DNA of 64,000 nt, taken from positions 1 to 64,000 of the forward strand of contig JAAELL010000602.1 of assembly GCA_024226735.1 (NCBI GenBank), read 5' to 3'. Made by a program: the position numbers and the translations under genes. Below, piece after piece: positions 42,175 through 51,089 of this stretch; position 1 is the stretch's first letter, and each line of letters begins with the position of its first letter. The DNA is from a bacterium. GTDB taxonomy: Bacteria; Planctomycetota; UBA1135; GCA-002686595. A model generated the notes under the pieces. The model had not been told where the DNA came from and ran no database searches. It saw nothing but the letters and a program-made list of their open reading frames with translations.

Positions 42175-42930
42175 GTGAAGGAGGAGGACGACGATCCTTT
42201 CCTGACGACGCGCGTCGATGCCGACGGCGACCTCGCGCGCCTGCTCGACGGAACGAATCCGTACGATTTCGATCGCTCCGGTGACGGGCGCCTCGACCGG
42301 CGCGAGGTGTCGCGCGCGATGTTCGGCGCGCTCGATCTCGATGGGAGCGAGCGCTTGACTTTGGCCGAGCTCTCGCGCCATCCCGGAGCGCTGTGCCAGC
42401 TGCGCTACGGTGACCTCTCGGCGCTCGAGCAGTTCGGACGGCGCGACATGAACAAGGGCGGCACCGTGAGTCCGCGCGAGTTCAAGATTGCCGACCGGGA
42501 GTTCGAGGTTCTCGGCGCGGACCAGGATGGGCTCGTGCAGCTCGCGGCCCGTGTCGAGGAGTGGCGTATGCGGCGCGGAGACGTCGGACCGCTCGCCGAG
42601 TGGCCGACGCGGCAACCGACCCTCGCGTTGCTCTCGCCGATCGTCACGGTCGATCGCGTCTTCGAGGCGCTCGACAAGAACGGCGACCGCAAGTTCACGA
42701 AGCGCGAGCTGAAGAAACGTTCGGACCTGTTCGTGCAGCTCGACCGCAATGGTGACGATGTCGTCAGGGAGGACGAGGTCGCCTATTGAGTCGCCATCGT
42801 CACGACCAACGGCGTCGAGGTTGCCGTCGATTCCTTCGAGGGGCGCTGGGACGTCGACGGCAGCGGTCGCGTCGAACGCGACGAGCTGCCCGCCACTGCG
42901 TGGATTCCGTTGCAACGGGGCGCGCGTTAG
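42175..42930 (+). pseudogene. EF-hand protein interrupted by an in-frame TGA
   Basis: Five EF-hand-like calcium loops occur in one frame: DRSGDGRLDRRE, LDGSERLTLAE-type, DKNGDRKFTKRE, DRNGDDVVREDE and, after a TGA at 42787-42789, DVDGSGRVERDE. The frame continues in phase to TAG 42928-42930 (~251 codons), so the TGA is an interruption within one gene. The start is also doubtful: GTG 42175 has no ribosome site and the frame is open back to 42142. No signal peptide remains. It looks like a decayed gene next to the truncated cytochrome. Confidence 0.65.
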
Positions 42931-43146
42931 TCGCTACGGCTGGATCGGTTTCGATCCGGTACACGGATTCTCGCTAACCGACGGCAGCCTAGGGTTTCCC
43001 CCGCAGGAAGCGTCAGCTATTGCGAAGTCGACACACGCGAAGCGTACGATCACGCTAATCTGAGGATTCGCGCCATCGCGAACGGGCTCCGGCAGATCCC
43101 GCTTCGCCTGGCCGTCTTCCACGCTCCTCTCCCTGCTCCCACACCC

Positions 43147-44874
43147 ATGCACTGCACCCGAGTGAAGCGCGACCGTCGCTTCCGATCGCTTCTCGTCGCG
43201 CTCTTGGCAGCCTGTTTCGTGTCGTCCTGCGGCGGTGGCGGGGGAGCGTCATCCGGCAGCTCGGAGGGCGCGACTGGACCACTGACCGCGAACTTCAAGT
43301 TCCTGAGCACGTACAGCCCGCTCGACGGTCACCGGACGCGCTTCTGGAAGCGGCACTACACCGATACCGCCGGTGTGCTCGACTTCGACGTGCGCCTGTC
43401 GGGGCGAGCTGCGCGCGGGGGTGAAGAGCTGCACTGGCTGGTGGGCGAGGAGTCGACCGCGGAACGCAACGTGCACTGGACGACGAGTACTCCGCAGTCT
43501 TGGACCCTGGACGAGGGACAGGATTCGGTCTCGATCCGAATCGAGCTCCTCCCGCGCGGCGTCTTCTTCTCGGAGAAGCGGCTGCAGCTCCAGCTCGTCG
43601 CGAGCAACCGCGTCGCGGTCGACCGGGAGCGTGCGACGATCGAGGTTTGGATCCGGCCGACGGCCCCGCCGCCGACGGTCGACATCGTTCCCGGTCACAC
43701 CAACGTGTCCTTGCCCGGTGAGCCCGTGCTCGTCGACTTCCAGCTGAGCGCCGCTTCGGACGAGGACGTCGAGCTGCACTTCGTGGTCGAGGGGCCGCTC
43801 GGCGGGCATTTGTTCCACGCCGGTTCGGGCTCGGTCGTCATCCCCGCTGGGCAGGCGAGCGGTCAAGTCGCCATGAGCTACGACGGTCAGGCCGCGCCCG
43901 AGACGCGCGCGCGCGTCGTGCCTGACTACGAGCGCAACTCCGTCGTGCGGCAGGTCGAGCTCGACGACGGCTCACTGCAGGACATCCACGTCGACGAGAA
44001 CCTGTGGACCTTCTCCGAAGGGCTGTGCATCGGCCTGGAGGACGAGCAGGCGTCGCCGTTTCTGCCGGCCTTCCCGACGAACCTGATCGCGGGTGGCGTG
44101 CTGTCGGATGGCCCGGGCCCGATCGCGCGACTCGTCGCTCAAGCGACCGCGGAGCCGCGGCTCAACCCGTTCACCCAGCGCCCGCTCCTGGCCGTGACGC
44201 CGACCGATGTCGCCGAGGGCTTTCCGTATGTGCGCTCCTCGTTCTACAACGCGTCGTGCAACGGCTCGAGCCAGCTGACGGTCCTCGGCGAGTGGGTGCG
44301 CACCTCGTACTACATCGACCGCTTCCACGGCGTCGACGCCGAGCTCAACACGACGTTCCACCACGTCGGCCTCCGCGTTCGCACCGAGGATCTGAACCAC
44401 GGCGTCGTCTTTCGCAGCGACTCGGCCGGCTTCGACATGGAAGGCAACCCGGTCCCCGTCGTGCACACGCCGGTCGGCGACTTCGGTCTCTGGAAGTCGA
44501 TCGCACCGCATCCGACCGACGCCCAGTGGGGCGTCTTCGAGGACGAGGTCGGGGTCGGGATCTACTTCGTTCACCGACTCGATCCGTCGATCGTGTGGCC
44601 GCGCGGCGAGATCGAGCAGCCCGGCGTCGACCGCGGCAATGCGCTGCACTTCACGACGTGGTGGCTCGCGGGCGACGGCTCGGAGGTGCAGGGCACGCTC
44701 GCCGAGATGCGCGGCCGCGGGACCCTGAGCTACGGCTTCTGGTTCGAGTCGGGGTCCGAGCCACTCAGCGGTCCTCCCGAGCGCGTTTGGCCCAAGTTCG
44801 GCAACTGGTGGGAGCCGCGCGGCAACGCCGCGATGCCGGCCGAGCCGGCCGTGCACACGATCGAGGCACAATAG
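43147..44874 (+). CDS. large exported lipoprotein with Calx-beta-like domain
   Basis: The 575-residue product has a lipoprotein signal (LLAACFVSSCGGGGG, Cys ~28 followed by a Gly linker). Residues ~45-165 contain a Calx-beta-like pattern (WTTSTPQSWTLDEGQDSVSI, then ...RLQLQLVASNRVAVDRERAT) and ~175-260 a second beta-sandwich. The C-terminal ~280 residues (YVRSSFYNASCNGSSQLTVL, HVGLRVRTEDLN, GVGIYFVHRLDPS) are not recognised. Probably an outer-membrane or surface protein. Confidence 0.72.
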   Translation: MHCTRVKRDRRFRSLLVALLAACFVSSCGGGGGASSGSSEGATGPLTANFKFLSTYSPLDGHRTRFWKRHYTDTAGVLDFDVRLSGRAARGGEELHWLVGEESTAERNVHWTTSTPQSWTLDEGQDSVSIRIELLPRGVFFSEKRLQLQLVASNRVAVDRERATIEVWIRPTAPPPTVDIVPGHTNVSLPGEPVLVDFQLSAASDEDVELHFVVEGPLGGHLFHAGSGSVVIPAGQASGQVAMSYDGQAAPETRARVVPDYERNSVVRQVELDDGSLQDIHVDENLWTFSEGLCIGLEDEQASPFLPAFPTNLIAGGVLSDGPGPIARLVAQATAEPRLNPFTQRPLLAVTPTDVAEGFPYVRSSFYNASCNGSSQLTVLGEWVRTSYYIDRFHGVDAELNTTFHHVGLRVRTEDLNHGVVFRSDSAGFDMEGNPVPVVHTPVGDFGLWKSIAPHPTDAQWGVFEDEVGVGIYFVHRLDPSIVWPRGEIEQPGVDRGNALHFTTWWLAGDGSEVQGTLAEMRGRGTLSYGFWFESGSEPLSGPPERVWPKFGNWWEPRGNAAMPAEPAVHTIEAQ

Positions 44875-44938
44875 GAGCGAAACGGGCGTCGGTTCATTCT
44901 CGTGGCCTTGGCATGAAAGGCCCCAGGAGGAACTCCGA

Positions 44939-45067
44939 GTGAAGGCGATCGTGGCAACCTGTGCTCTGCTCGTACTGCTCTTAGCGCCCGAAGCCCTCGC
45001 GGCGGACTGGTACGTCGATCCGGTCCATGGGTCCGACTCCAATCAGCCAGCAACTGATGGTGCCTGA
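44939..45067 (+). pseudogene. 42-residue remnant of a parallel beta-helix (DUF1565-like) protein
   Basis: GTG 44939 has AGGAGG at 44925-44930. The peptide VKAIVATCALLVLLLAPEAL-AADW is a signal peptide, then YVDPVHGSDSNQPATDGA before TGA 45065-45067. YVD..xGSD.N is the usual opening of right-handed beta-helix (DUF1565-type) exported proteins; the rest of the gene is absent. Below the size most gene callers report. Confidence 0.55.
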
Positions 45068-45193
45068 TCCCACTCCGTTCGGAGATCGTTGGCTGCCGCT
45101 CGCCCTGCTCGACCTCGCCGGCGGGTGCGACCTGGACGATCGCCAAGACAGTTACGTTTACGCTGTAGGGATCGGTACGACGCGAACGGCGGC

Positions 45194-46129
45194 TCAGCGC
45201 ACCGCGTTCCACGCTATCGGCGCGTCCATGCTCGAGGTGGTGTACGCATCCGAGAACCGCGGGACCGAGCTCGACCCGGGCGCGCCCGCGTCCGTGCCAC
45301 GCTCGAGCAGATCGCCACGCTCGTTGATGAAGAAGATGCGCCGTCCCGTGCGGCCGTTCTCGACGGGCCATGCGTATGCGCACCAGCGCGCTTTGGCTAG
45401 CTCGGCGTCGATGCTCGAGGCGACGCCAGTGGCGCCTCCCGTGATCGACTCGGCGACACCGTTCGCTTGCGCGTCCGGCAGGAACACCTTGTAGAAGTAG
45501 CCCGAACGCTCGACCGTACCGTGCCCCGCGCTATCGGCGCGCACGACTCCGAACGCCGATGCGAGCATCGCGGGGTTCATCTTGCGGTTGCCGACGACCG
45601 GGCTGGTTGGGCCTAGCTCGCGCAGAGGCGCCGCACCGGCGAGCTCGGCCAAGTAGCCGTACTCGCCCGCGCCGTCCGCGTTGGTGTCGATGAGCACCGC
45701 GGCCTGGCACATCGCCTGGGCCGCGGCGATCGAGCGCAACGTTGCGATCGCGGCGCTCTCGTTGGCGCTCATGCGCGCGTCGAAGAGCTTCTGCGTGAAC
45801 GGATCGGCGTCCGTCGTGGTCTCGGTTGCGGCGGGCTCCGATGCGGTCGGATCGATTGCCGCCGTCTCCTCGGGCACCTCCTCGGTCGGCCGCTCGATCA
45901 GCGCGTCGCGCTCGGCGCGAGTCTGTGCGGCGGCTTCGAACTCCGCCTGCTCGCGCGCCGCACGTTCCCACACGCCTTCACCGCGCTCGGCCGGAGCCGT
46001 CGGGCGCTGGGCGGGCTGGACTTGCGTGGGGACCACCTCCGTCTCGGCCCCGTTCGTTAGAACGACGCCGACCGTCGCAGCGATCGCGGCGCCGGAGACG
46101 ATCAGGAGTGCGTTGCGCTTTGCTGTCAC
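45194..46129 (-). CDS. single-pass membrane protein with pseudopilin-like C-terminal domain
   Basis: The 311-residue protein has one N-terminal membrane helix (~8-25, LLIVSGAAIAATVGVVL), a ~90-residue acidic, low-complexity linker (Glu/Ala/Thr/Pro), then a globular domain: ANESAAIATLRSIAAAQAMC, IDTNADGAGEYGYLAELAGA, SGYFYKVFLPD and a final ARWCAYAWPVENG. This core matches planctomycete pseudopilin-like (DUF1559/H-X9-DG-related) proteins but lacks a type IV prepilin cleavage site. GTG 46129 is the start; the ribosome site GAGGAG is inside a hairpin. Confidence 0.65.
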   Translation of the reverse strand: MTAKRNALLIVSGAAIAATVGVVLTNGAETEVVPTQVQPAQRPTAPAERGEGVWERAAREQAEFEAAAQTRAERDALIERPTEEVPEETAAIDPTASEPAATETTTDADPFTQKLFDARMSANESAAIATLRSIAAAQAMCQAAVLIDTNADGAGEYGYLAELAGAAPLRELGPTSPVVGNRKMNPAMLASAFGVVRADSAGHGTVERSGYFYKVFLPDAQANGVAESITGGATGVASSIDAELAKARWCAYAWPVENGRTGRRIFFINERGDLLERGTDAGAPGSSSVPRFSDAYTTSSMDAPIAWNAVR

Positions 46130-46160
46130 GGGGCTCCTCGGGTTGAACCTGAGGAGCCCC
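46130..46160 (-). promoter_or_regulatory. hairpin sequestering the ribosome site of the 46129 gene
   Basis: GGGGCTCCTC (46130-46139) pairs with GAGGAGCCCC (46151-46160), with further pairing towards the loop. On the minus strand GAGGAG is the Shine-Dalgarno sequence four bases before the GTG. The same hairpin can end the upstream dehydrogenase-like transcript. A second imperfect hairpin (46157-46184) follows. Confidence 0.5.
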
Positions 46161-46197
46161 TTTCGGACGTTTGGCCGAAGGGCCGTAGCAATCCCCT

Positions 46198-49100
46198 TTA
46201 CTCGAACAGAACCGAAACCCCGTCGGTGAAGTTCGAGGTCACCCCGTCGCGGTACCAGCCCTGGAAGTTCCAGGAGTCGCCCGGCTGGATTGCCGTCGTG
46301 CCCGGGTTAGCGGCGATCGGAACCGCCGTGAGGTTGACGTCGATCGAGAACTGGCCCGACGCACCGGAGTTCCGCACCAGCTCGTCGAAACGGCCCAGCA
46401 TGCTGCCGCCGGCGAGACAGAAATTGCCGGAGCTGCTGCCGGGGGTCGGGTCGAAGCCCTGGACGGGGCTGGCGAGGAAGTACCCGAACTCGCCCAGCGG
46501 CATGCTGGCGGCCGTCAGCGTCAGGTCGTTGTCGGTCACATCCGCGCTGCCCGTCGCGGTGATCGACGCGGGGTTTCCGGTCGAGTTCGGCAGGTTGGGC
46601 GAGCAGTAGTTGTTGCCGATCGGCGGCGTGGCGGGCGGGTCCCACTCGACGACGAGCCGCGCGGGTTCCGGCGTGCCGTCGAACGACTCCGCCGTGCGCT
46701 CGCCGGTGCCGGTGACGAGGATCAGGACTCGGTTGCCGCTCTGCCAGCCGGGTCGGTCGACGACCTCTTGCAAGACGCTCCCGAGGTCGGACGTCCGCTG
46801 CAGTATCCCGATCGCCTGCACGTACTGCCACGGGCTCGGGAACCACGGGGCCAAGGCCGTCGTCGTCGGGCGGCTCGAGAGGTCGGAGCTCGACTGGGTG
46901 ATCGGCGGCGCGTCGTCGGACGCCTCCGCCCGGATCGTCAAGAACGTCGGTTCGGTGCCGACCTCGTCCGTGGTGAACTGAACGTGGCCGGAGGTGATGG
47001 TCGCGCCCTGCGGCACGTCGAGTTGGAAGCGCATCCCGACCGTCTGGTCCGAGCCGTCGAAGGTGAACTCGAGGTCGCTGCTCGTGAGGCTCATCACCCC
47101 GCCCGCACTCTCCTCTCCGTCGTTGTCCGAGCTCTGGATCTGCGTCTCGAGGCGCAGGGGCGTGCGGACGTCGATCACGCGCCCCGGCGTGCTCGCGGAG
47201 CTGCCGTCGGTCGCGACGACGAGTGCGCTCAGGACGTACGAGCCCGGAGCCGGCGGAGTCCAGCTGCCCGTGTAGGGCGCGAAGTTCTCCACGCCGGCGA
47301 GCTCGTCGTCGACGTAGAACTCGACCCGTTCCACCGGACCGGACGGCGTTGCCTCCAGTTGGATCTCCTGATTCGGCAGTCCGGTCGTGCCCGCGACCGG
47401 CAGGTCGAGCGAGACCGCGACCGTGCTCGCGCAATCGGGGTAGATCCACGACTCGACGTGCGTCGAAAGACCGCCGTCGTCGGTGACGGTGAGCTCGATG
47501 CGGTACGCGTAGAACTCACCGTCGCACGGGGTGGGGGGGATCACCGCGATCGTCATCGGGTTCGTGTCCGGCGGCTCGGGGTGCGAGTGCACGCTGTGGT
47601 GCAGCGAGACGAGCCACTCGTAGCTGAGCTCGCTCGGACCGTGCTCGGCGTCGCTGACCGTAGCGGCGAGCGGCAGGTTCGTGCTCTGCTGCGTCGAGTA
47701 GGTCGAGCCGTTCACGAAGCTCGTGATCTCGACCATCGGAGGCGTGTTGTTGAGGAACACGTCGTAGGTCGTCGAGTCGCTCCCGCCCGCATCGTCGCTG
47801 ACCGTCAACGTCACGGAGTAGCTCGTCGGGTTGCTGCCGGCCGCGAACGTGTGCAGCGGCGTCGGCTCCGTCGAAGTACCGCCATCGCCGAAGTCCCAGT
47901 CGAACGTCAGGAGCCCGTTCTCGGGATCGGTCGAGCTCGTTCCGTCGAAGCGCACGGTCAGCGGGCCCGCGCCGAACAGCGTGTCGGCTCCGATCTCCGC
48001 GTCGGGGTCGATGTTGACGTTGCCGGCGAAGCGGATGCGGCGCAGCTCGTATTGCTGAAAGGGCACGTAGACCAAGCTGCCGTCGGTCGGATCCTCGGTG
48101 AGGAACACCGGTCGCTGGGGCACGCCGAAGTCGAGGACCTCGGTCGGCTTGTCGTCGGGACCGAAGTCGATCGCACGCATCCAGTTGGTCGTGTAGTCCA
48201 TGTGGAAGTACAGACCGTTGTAGACCGGATCGAAGCCGACGCCGCTGTGCCACACGCCGGCGACGGCACACCGGCCGTCGAACGCTTGGCCGGCGACCGG
48301 GGAGCCCGGGGTCCCCAGGAAGGCGATTGCCGCGTCGTTGCCGGAGAAAACCGGGATGCGCGTGACGTCGCTTCCGTGGCGGTAGTCGAGCTCCGGCCGG
48401 CGGTGCATGAACGTCGGTGTCGAGGCTGGGATCTGCTGCCCGTTGCACGGGTTGGGGAACGATGGCGACTGATCGAGCTGCTCCTGCTTGATCAAGTCCT
48501 GGAAGCGAAAGAACGGCACGCCACAGTTGTTGGCTGGATTGGGCGCGTCCAGATTCTGGGTCAGGGCGTCGTTGTACCCGCCGTTGAGCGTCAGCCCCTC
48601 GAAGATCGGCCAGCCGAAGTTCATGCCGGCCTCGGTCGCGACGTGGATGTCCTCCCACGTGTTCCAGCCGACGTCGCCGATGTAGATCGCTCCCGGCTGT
48701 CCGGCGGCCGGATTCGATTGACCCGTCCCCGGGCGCAACGCGATGCGGAAGGGGTTGCGCAGGCCGAGGCACCAGACCCGTGACCGCGCCGAGCGCGGTT
48801 CGCCCGCATCGTAGAACGGGTTGGAGGGCACGCCGTCGCCCGTCGCCGGGTCGATGCGGATGAGCTTGCCGTTGAGGCTGCCGATCAGCTGCGAGCGGAA
48901 CGCCCCGACGTTCTCGGCGGGGCGGATGATCCCGTTGTTCAGCGCTTGGTTCCAGTACGTGCTGTTGTGGCTGCCCGAGTCGACCGCGGTGTAACTCGCG
49001 CCGTCGCCGCTCGAGGCGATCAGGGTGCCGTCCTCGCCGAAGACGATCGAGCCCGTTCCGTGGGACTCGTGCAGGATCGGGACGCCCGAGTCGATCGTGT

Positions 49101-49593
49101 CGCCGAGCAGAACGAGCCGGCTGCCCGGGACCAGGGTCGTGAAGTTCGTCGCGGCGTCGGCGGTGTAGCGCGTGATACGGCCGATCGTCGCCGCGTAATA
49201 CTGGTTGGTGCCGGGGTCGTAATTGCCCGTGCCGGCGAACAGTAGATGGTGCCGGTCGACGACGTAATAGAGGTAGATGTGGCCGTTGACAAGGAAGTCC
49301 GGATCGAGCGCGATCGACAGCAGCCCGAAGTCGCGCCAGTTGCCGACCTCGTCCTCGATGTCGATCAGCGGACCCGGGAGGCGCACGCCGTTCTCGACGA
49401 TGTGGACGTGACCCCTCTGTTCCGCGACGTACATGCGCCCGTTCGCGTCGAACACGCCGCCGACGACGTTGTCCCATCCACCGAGGATGAGCTCGTCGAC
49501 GTAGTCGGGGGGCAGGCTTTGTGCGGCGAGGGGTGGTGCCAGGAGGGTGGCTGTGGCAAGCAGAGTGACGCTACCGATCGAATTCATGCTCAT
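46198..49593 (-). CDS. secreted glucose/sorbosone-dehydrogenase-like protein with PKD and Ig-type domains
   Basis: The 1131-residue protein has a signal peptide (~1-25), a PQQ-dependent sugar-dehydrogenase-like propeller (~30-500: VVGGVFDANGRMYVAEQRGH, FGLLSIALDPDFLVNGHIYL, VWCLGLRNPFRIALRPGTG, YIGDVGWNTWEDIHVATEAG), a PKD domain (~535-615, with FDWDFGDGGTSTEPTPLHTF) and an Ig-like domain (~720-790, VERVEFYVDDELAGV). The C-terminal ~130 residues (NNYCSPNLPNSTG ... GSSSGNFCLAGGSMLGRF ... SWNFQGWYRD) form a domain of the type that recurs on secreted planctomycete proteins. No cofactor genes nearby, so activity is unproven. Confidence 0.85.
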   Translation of the reverse strand: MSMNSIGSVTLLATATLLAPPLAAQSLPPDYVDELILGGWDNVVGGVFDANGRMYVAEQRGHVHIVENGVRLPGPLIDIEDEVGNWRDFGLLSIALDPDFLVNGHIYLYYVVDRHHLLFAGTGNYDPGTNQYYAATIGRITRYTADAATNFTTLVPGSRLVLLGDTIDSGVPILHESHGTGSIVFGEDGTLIASSGDGASYTAVDSGSHNSTYWNQALNNGIIRPAENVGAFRSQLIGSLNGKLIRIDPATGDGVPSNPFYDAGEPRSARSRVWCLGLRNPFRIALRPGTGQSNPAAGQPGAIYIGDVGWNTWEDIHVATEAGMNFGWPIFEGLTLNGGYNDALTQNLDAPNPANNCGVPFFRFQDLIKQEQLDQSPSFPNPCNGQQIPASTPTFMHRRPELDYRHGSDVTRIPVFSGNDAAIAFLGTPGSPVAGQAFDGRCAVAGVWHSGVGFDPVYNGLYFHMDYTTNWMRAIDFGPDDKPTEVLDFGVPQRPVFLTEDPTDGSLVYVPFQQYELRRIRFAGNVNIDPDAEIGADTLFGAGPLTVRFDGTSSTDPENGLLTFDWDFGDGGTSTEPTPLHTFAAGSNPTSYSVTLTVSDDAGGSDSTTYDVFLNNTPPMVEITSFVNGSTYSTQQSTNLPLAATVSDAEHGPSELSYEWLVSLHHSVHSHPEPPDTNPMTIAVIPPTPCDGEFYAYRIELTVTDDGGLSTHVESWIYPDCASTVAVSLDLPVAGTTGLPNQEIQLEATPSGPVERVEFYVDDELAGVENFAPYTGSWTPPAPGSYVLSALVVATDGSSASTPGRVIDVRTPLRLETQIQSSDNDGEESAGGVMSLTSSDLEFTFDGSDQTVGMRFQLDVPQGATITSGHVQFTTDEVGTEPTFLTIRAEASDDAPPITQSSSDLSSRPTTTALAPWFPSPWQYVQAIGILQRTSDLGSVLQEVVDRPGWQSGNRVLILVTGTGERTAESFDGTPEPARLVVEWDPPATPPIGNNYCSPNLPNSTGNPASITATGSADVTDNDLTLTAASMPLGEFGYFLASPVQGFDPTPGSSSGNFCLAGGSMLGRFDELVRNSGASGQFSIDVNLTAVPIAANPGTTAIQPGDSWNFQGWYRDGVTSNFTDGVSVLFE

Positions 49594-49711
49594 GCGGCTC
49601 CAACGATTCTCACGCCGATTTGGCGCGCCTTTGCGATTCGCCCTCCAGGCTACACGATTCTCGTCGCAGGAGCGGGGTCGCCAGCGGTCCCCGCTCCCGC
49701 CGTTTCCAATG

Positions 49712-51073
49712 TCATTTTCCGATCACGACGGTTCCTCCCGTTGCCTTGAGCGTGAGTGGCTTGTCGAGCGGGGCGAACGTCTCGTCGTACGAGCCGCTGG
49801 CGATCGAGACGATGCCACCGCTCGTAACGAGAGCGGCACCTTGTGAGACAGTACGTACAGGAGCGGATGCGGATCCGTTGCCTCCGGGGGGGGCGTTCGC
49901 GTCGACGTATACGATGACGAGCGGCGTCGCCGTGAACCGTCCGGTCTGCGTGATCGGGCCGTTCATGACGATGACTGCCGGGTTGCTCATCCCCGTGTAG
50001 CTTCCTGAGCCCGATCCGGTCCAGCCGGAGAACGAGAAGCCCGGCAGTGGTGTCGCCGAGATCGAGACCTGAGTGCCCGCCGCGTAGCTTCCGTTCGGCG
50101 GGTTCACGTTTCCCCCAGTCTCGGCCGTCATCGTGAGCGAGTAGACCGGCGTCGAACCGGGGACGTGAATCACGGCGTGCAGCGGCGCATTGGTGCCGGA
50201 AGTCCGGGACGACCAGGAGACCCCACCGCTGCTCGAGCGCAGGATCGTGCCCGTGCTCCCGACGGCCCAGCCGACGCTGGCGTTCCTGAATACCACGTCG
50301 GCGAGGGACGCACCTCCGTCGTACGTGTCCGTCCAGGACGCGCCGGCGTCGGTGGTTCGGTACATCTCGTGATCACCGCTGATCCAGCCCCTCGAACCAT
50401 CGACGAAGTGGATTCCCGTCAGGTTGAACGAGGTCGGAAGAGGGTCGGAAGACCACGTCGCTCCGCCGTTGCTCGAACGCAACAGGCCTCCGGTGTTCCC
50501 GACCGCGAGTCCAGCGTTGCCCTCGAAGTGGACCTGGTTCAGCACCTGACCGAAGTACTGGGCGGACCAGCTCGCCCCGCCGTTCGAGGTCTTGAGGATC
50601 ACGTTCGTCCCGACGACCCAGCCGGTACTGGCGTTGGCGAAGAAGACGTCTCGTAGCGTGAAGTTGGTCCCCGACACTAGTGTGCTCCAGGTGCCACCAC
50701 CGTCGGTCGTCCTCAGGATCGTGCCCGTGGTCCCGACCGCCCAGCCACGCGTAGCGCTGACGAAAGCGACAGCGTGCAGGACGTATCCGGTGGAGAGGAC
50801 TTGGCTCCAGTTTGCGCCTCCGTCCGTCGTCTTCAGGGCCGTTCCCGAACCAACGATGTAGCCCGTCTCCTGGGTAGGAAAGTCGACGTCGTTGAGCGCC
50901 TGACTCGTGAAGGGTGGGATCGCTGTCCAGGTAAGCCCGTCGTCGACGCTGTTGAGGATCGTCCCGGTTCCGCCGACGGCCCAGATGGCGTCTGTCTGGC
51001 GCGCCTGTGCGGGGTTCGCCGAACTGACCAGCACCGCGAGCAGGAGAGCGCCGGGTCTCGAGAGTCTTCGCAT
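49712..51073 (-). CDS. secreted Asp-box propeller with InlB-like and C-terminal beta-helix modules
   Basis: The 453-residue protein has a signal peptide, seven Asp-box repeats (TTDGGANWS, TTDGGGTWS, TSNGGASWS, SSNGGATWS, TTDAGASWT and relatives) in a Ycf48-like propeller (~28-300), a divergent InlB B-repeat-like domain (~315-385, TAETGGNVNPPNGSYAAGTQ then FSFSGWTGSGSG) and a C-terminal module (~388-453) starting YVDANAPPGGNGSASAPVRT and ending TGGTVVIGK. ATG 51073 is chosen for its GGAGGAG site; an earlier ATG at 51127 lacks one. Same-strand neighbour 17 bases downstream of the FG-GAP gene. Confidence 0.8.
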   Translation of the reverse strand: MRRLSRPGALLLAVLVSSANPAQARQTDAIWAVGGTGTILNSVDDGLTWTAIPPFTSQALNDVDFPTQETGYIVGSGTALKTTDGGANWSQVLSTGYVLHAVAFVSATRGWAVGTTGTILRTTDGGGTWSTLVSGTNFTLRDVFFANASTGWVVGTNVILKTSNGGASWSAQYFGQVLNQVHFEGNAGLAVGNTGGLLRSSNGGATWSSDPLPTSFNLTGIHFVDGSRGWISGDHEMYRTTDAGASWTDTYDGGASLADVVFRNASVGWAVGSTGTILRSSSGGVSWSSRTSGTNAPLHAVIHVPGSTPVYSLTMTAETGGNVNPPNGSYAAGTQVSISATPLPGFSFSGWTGSGSGSYTGMSNPAVIVMNGPITQTGRFTATPLVIVYVDANAPPGGNGSASAPVRTVSQGAALVTSGGIVSIASGSYDETFAPLDKPLTLKATGGTVVIGK

Positions 51074-51089
51074 CGTGCCTCTCCTCCTT

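Noticed and set aside
42787-42789. Third possible selenocysteine TGA in the EF-hand gene
   Set aside because: The context has no redox motif and no SECIS-like stem follows at the right distance; gene decay explains it better.
46768-48783. 671-residue plus-strand open frame opposite the sugar-dehydrogenase-like gene
   Set aside because: Low-complexity Arg/Val/Asp composition typical of antisense shadow in a high-GC gene, no recognisable domain.
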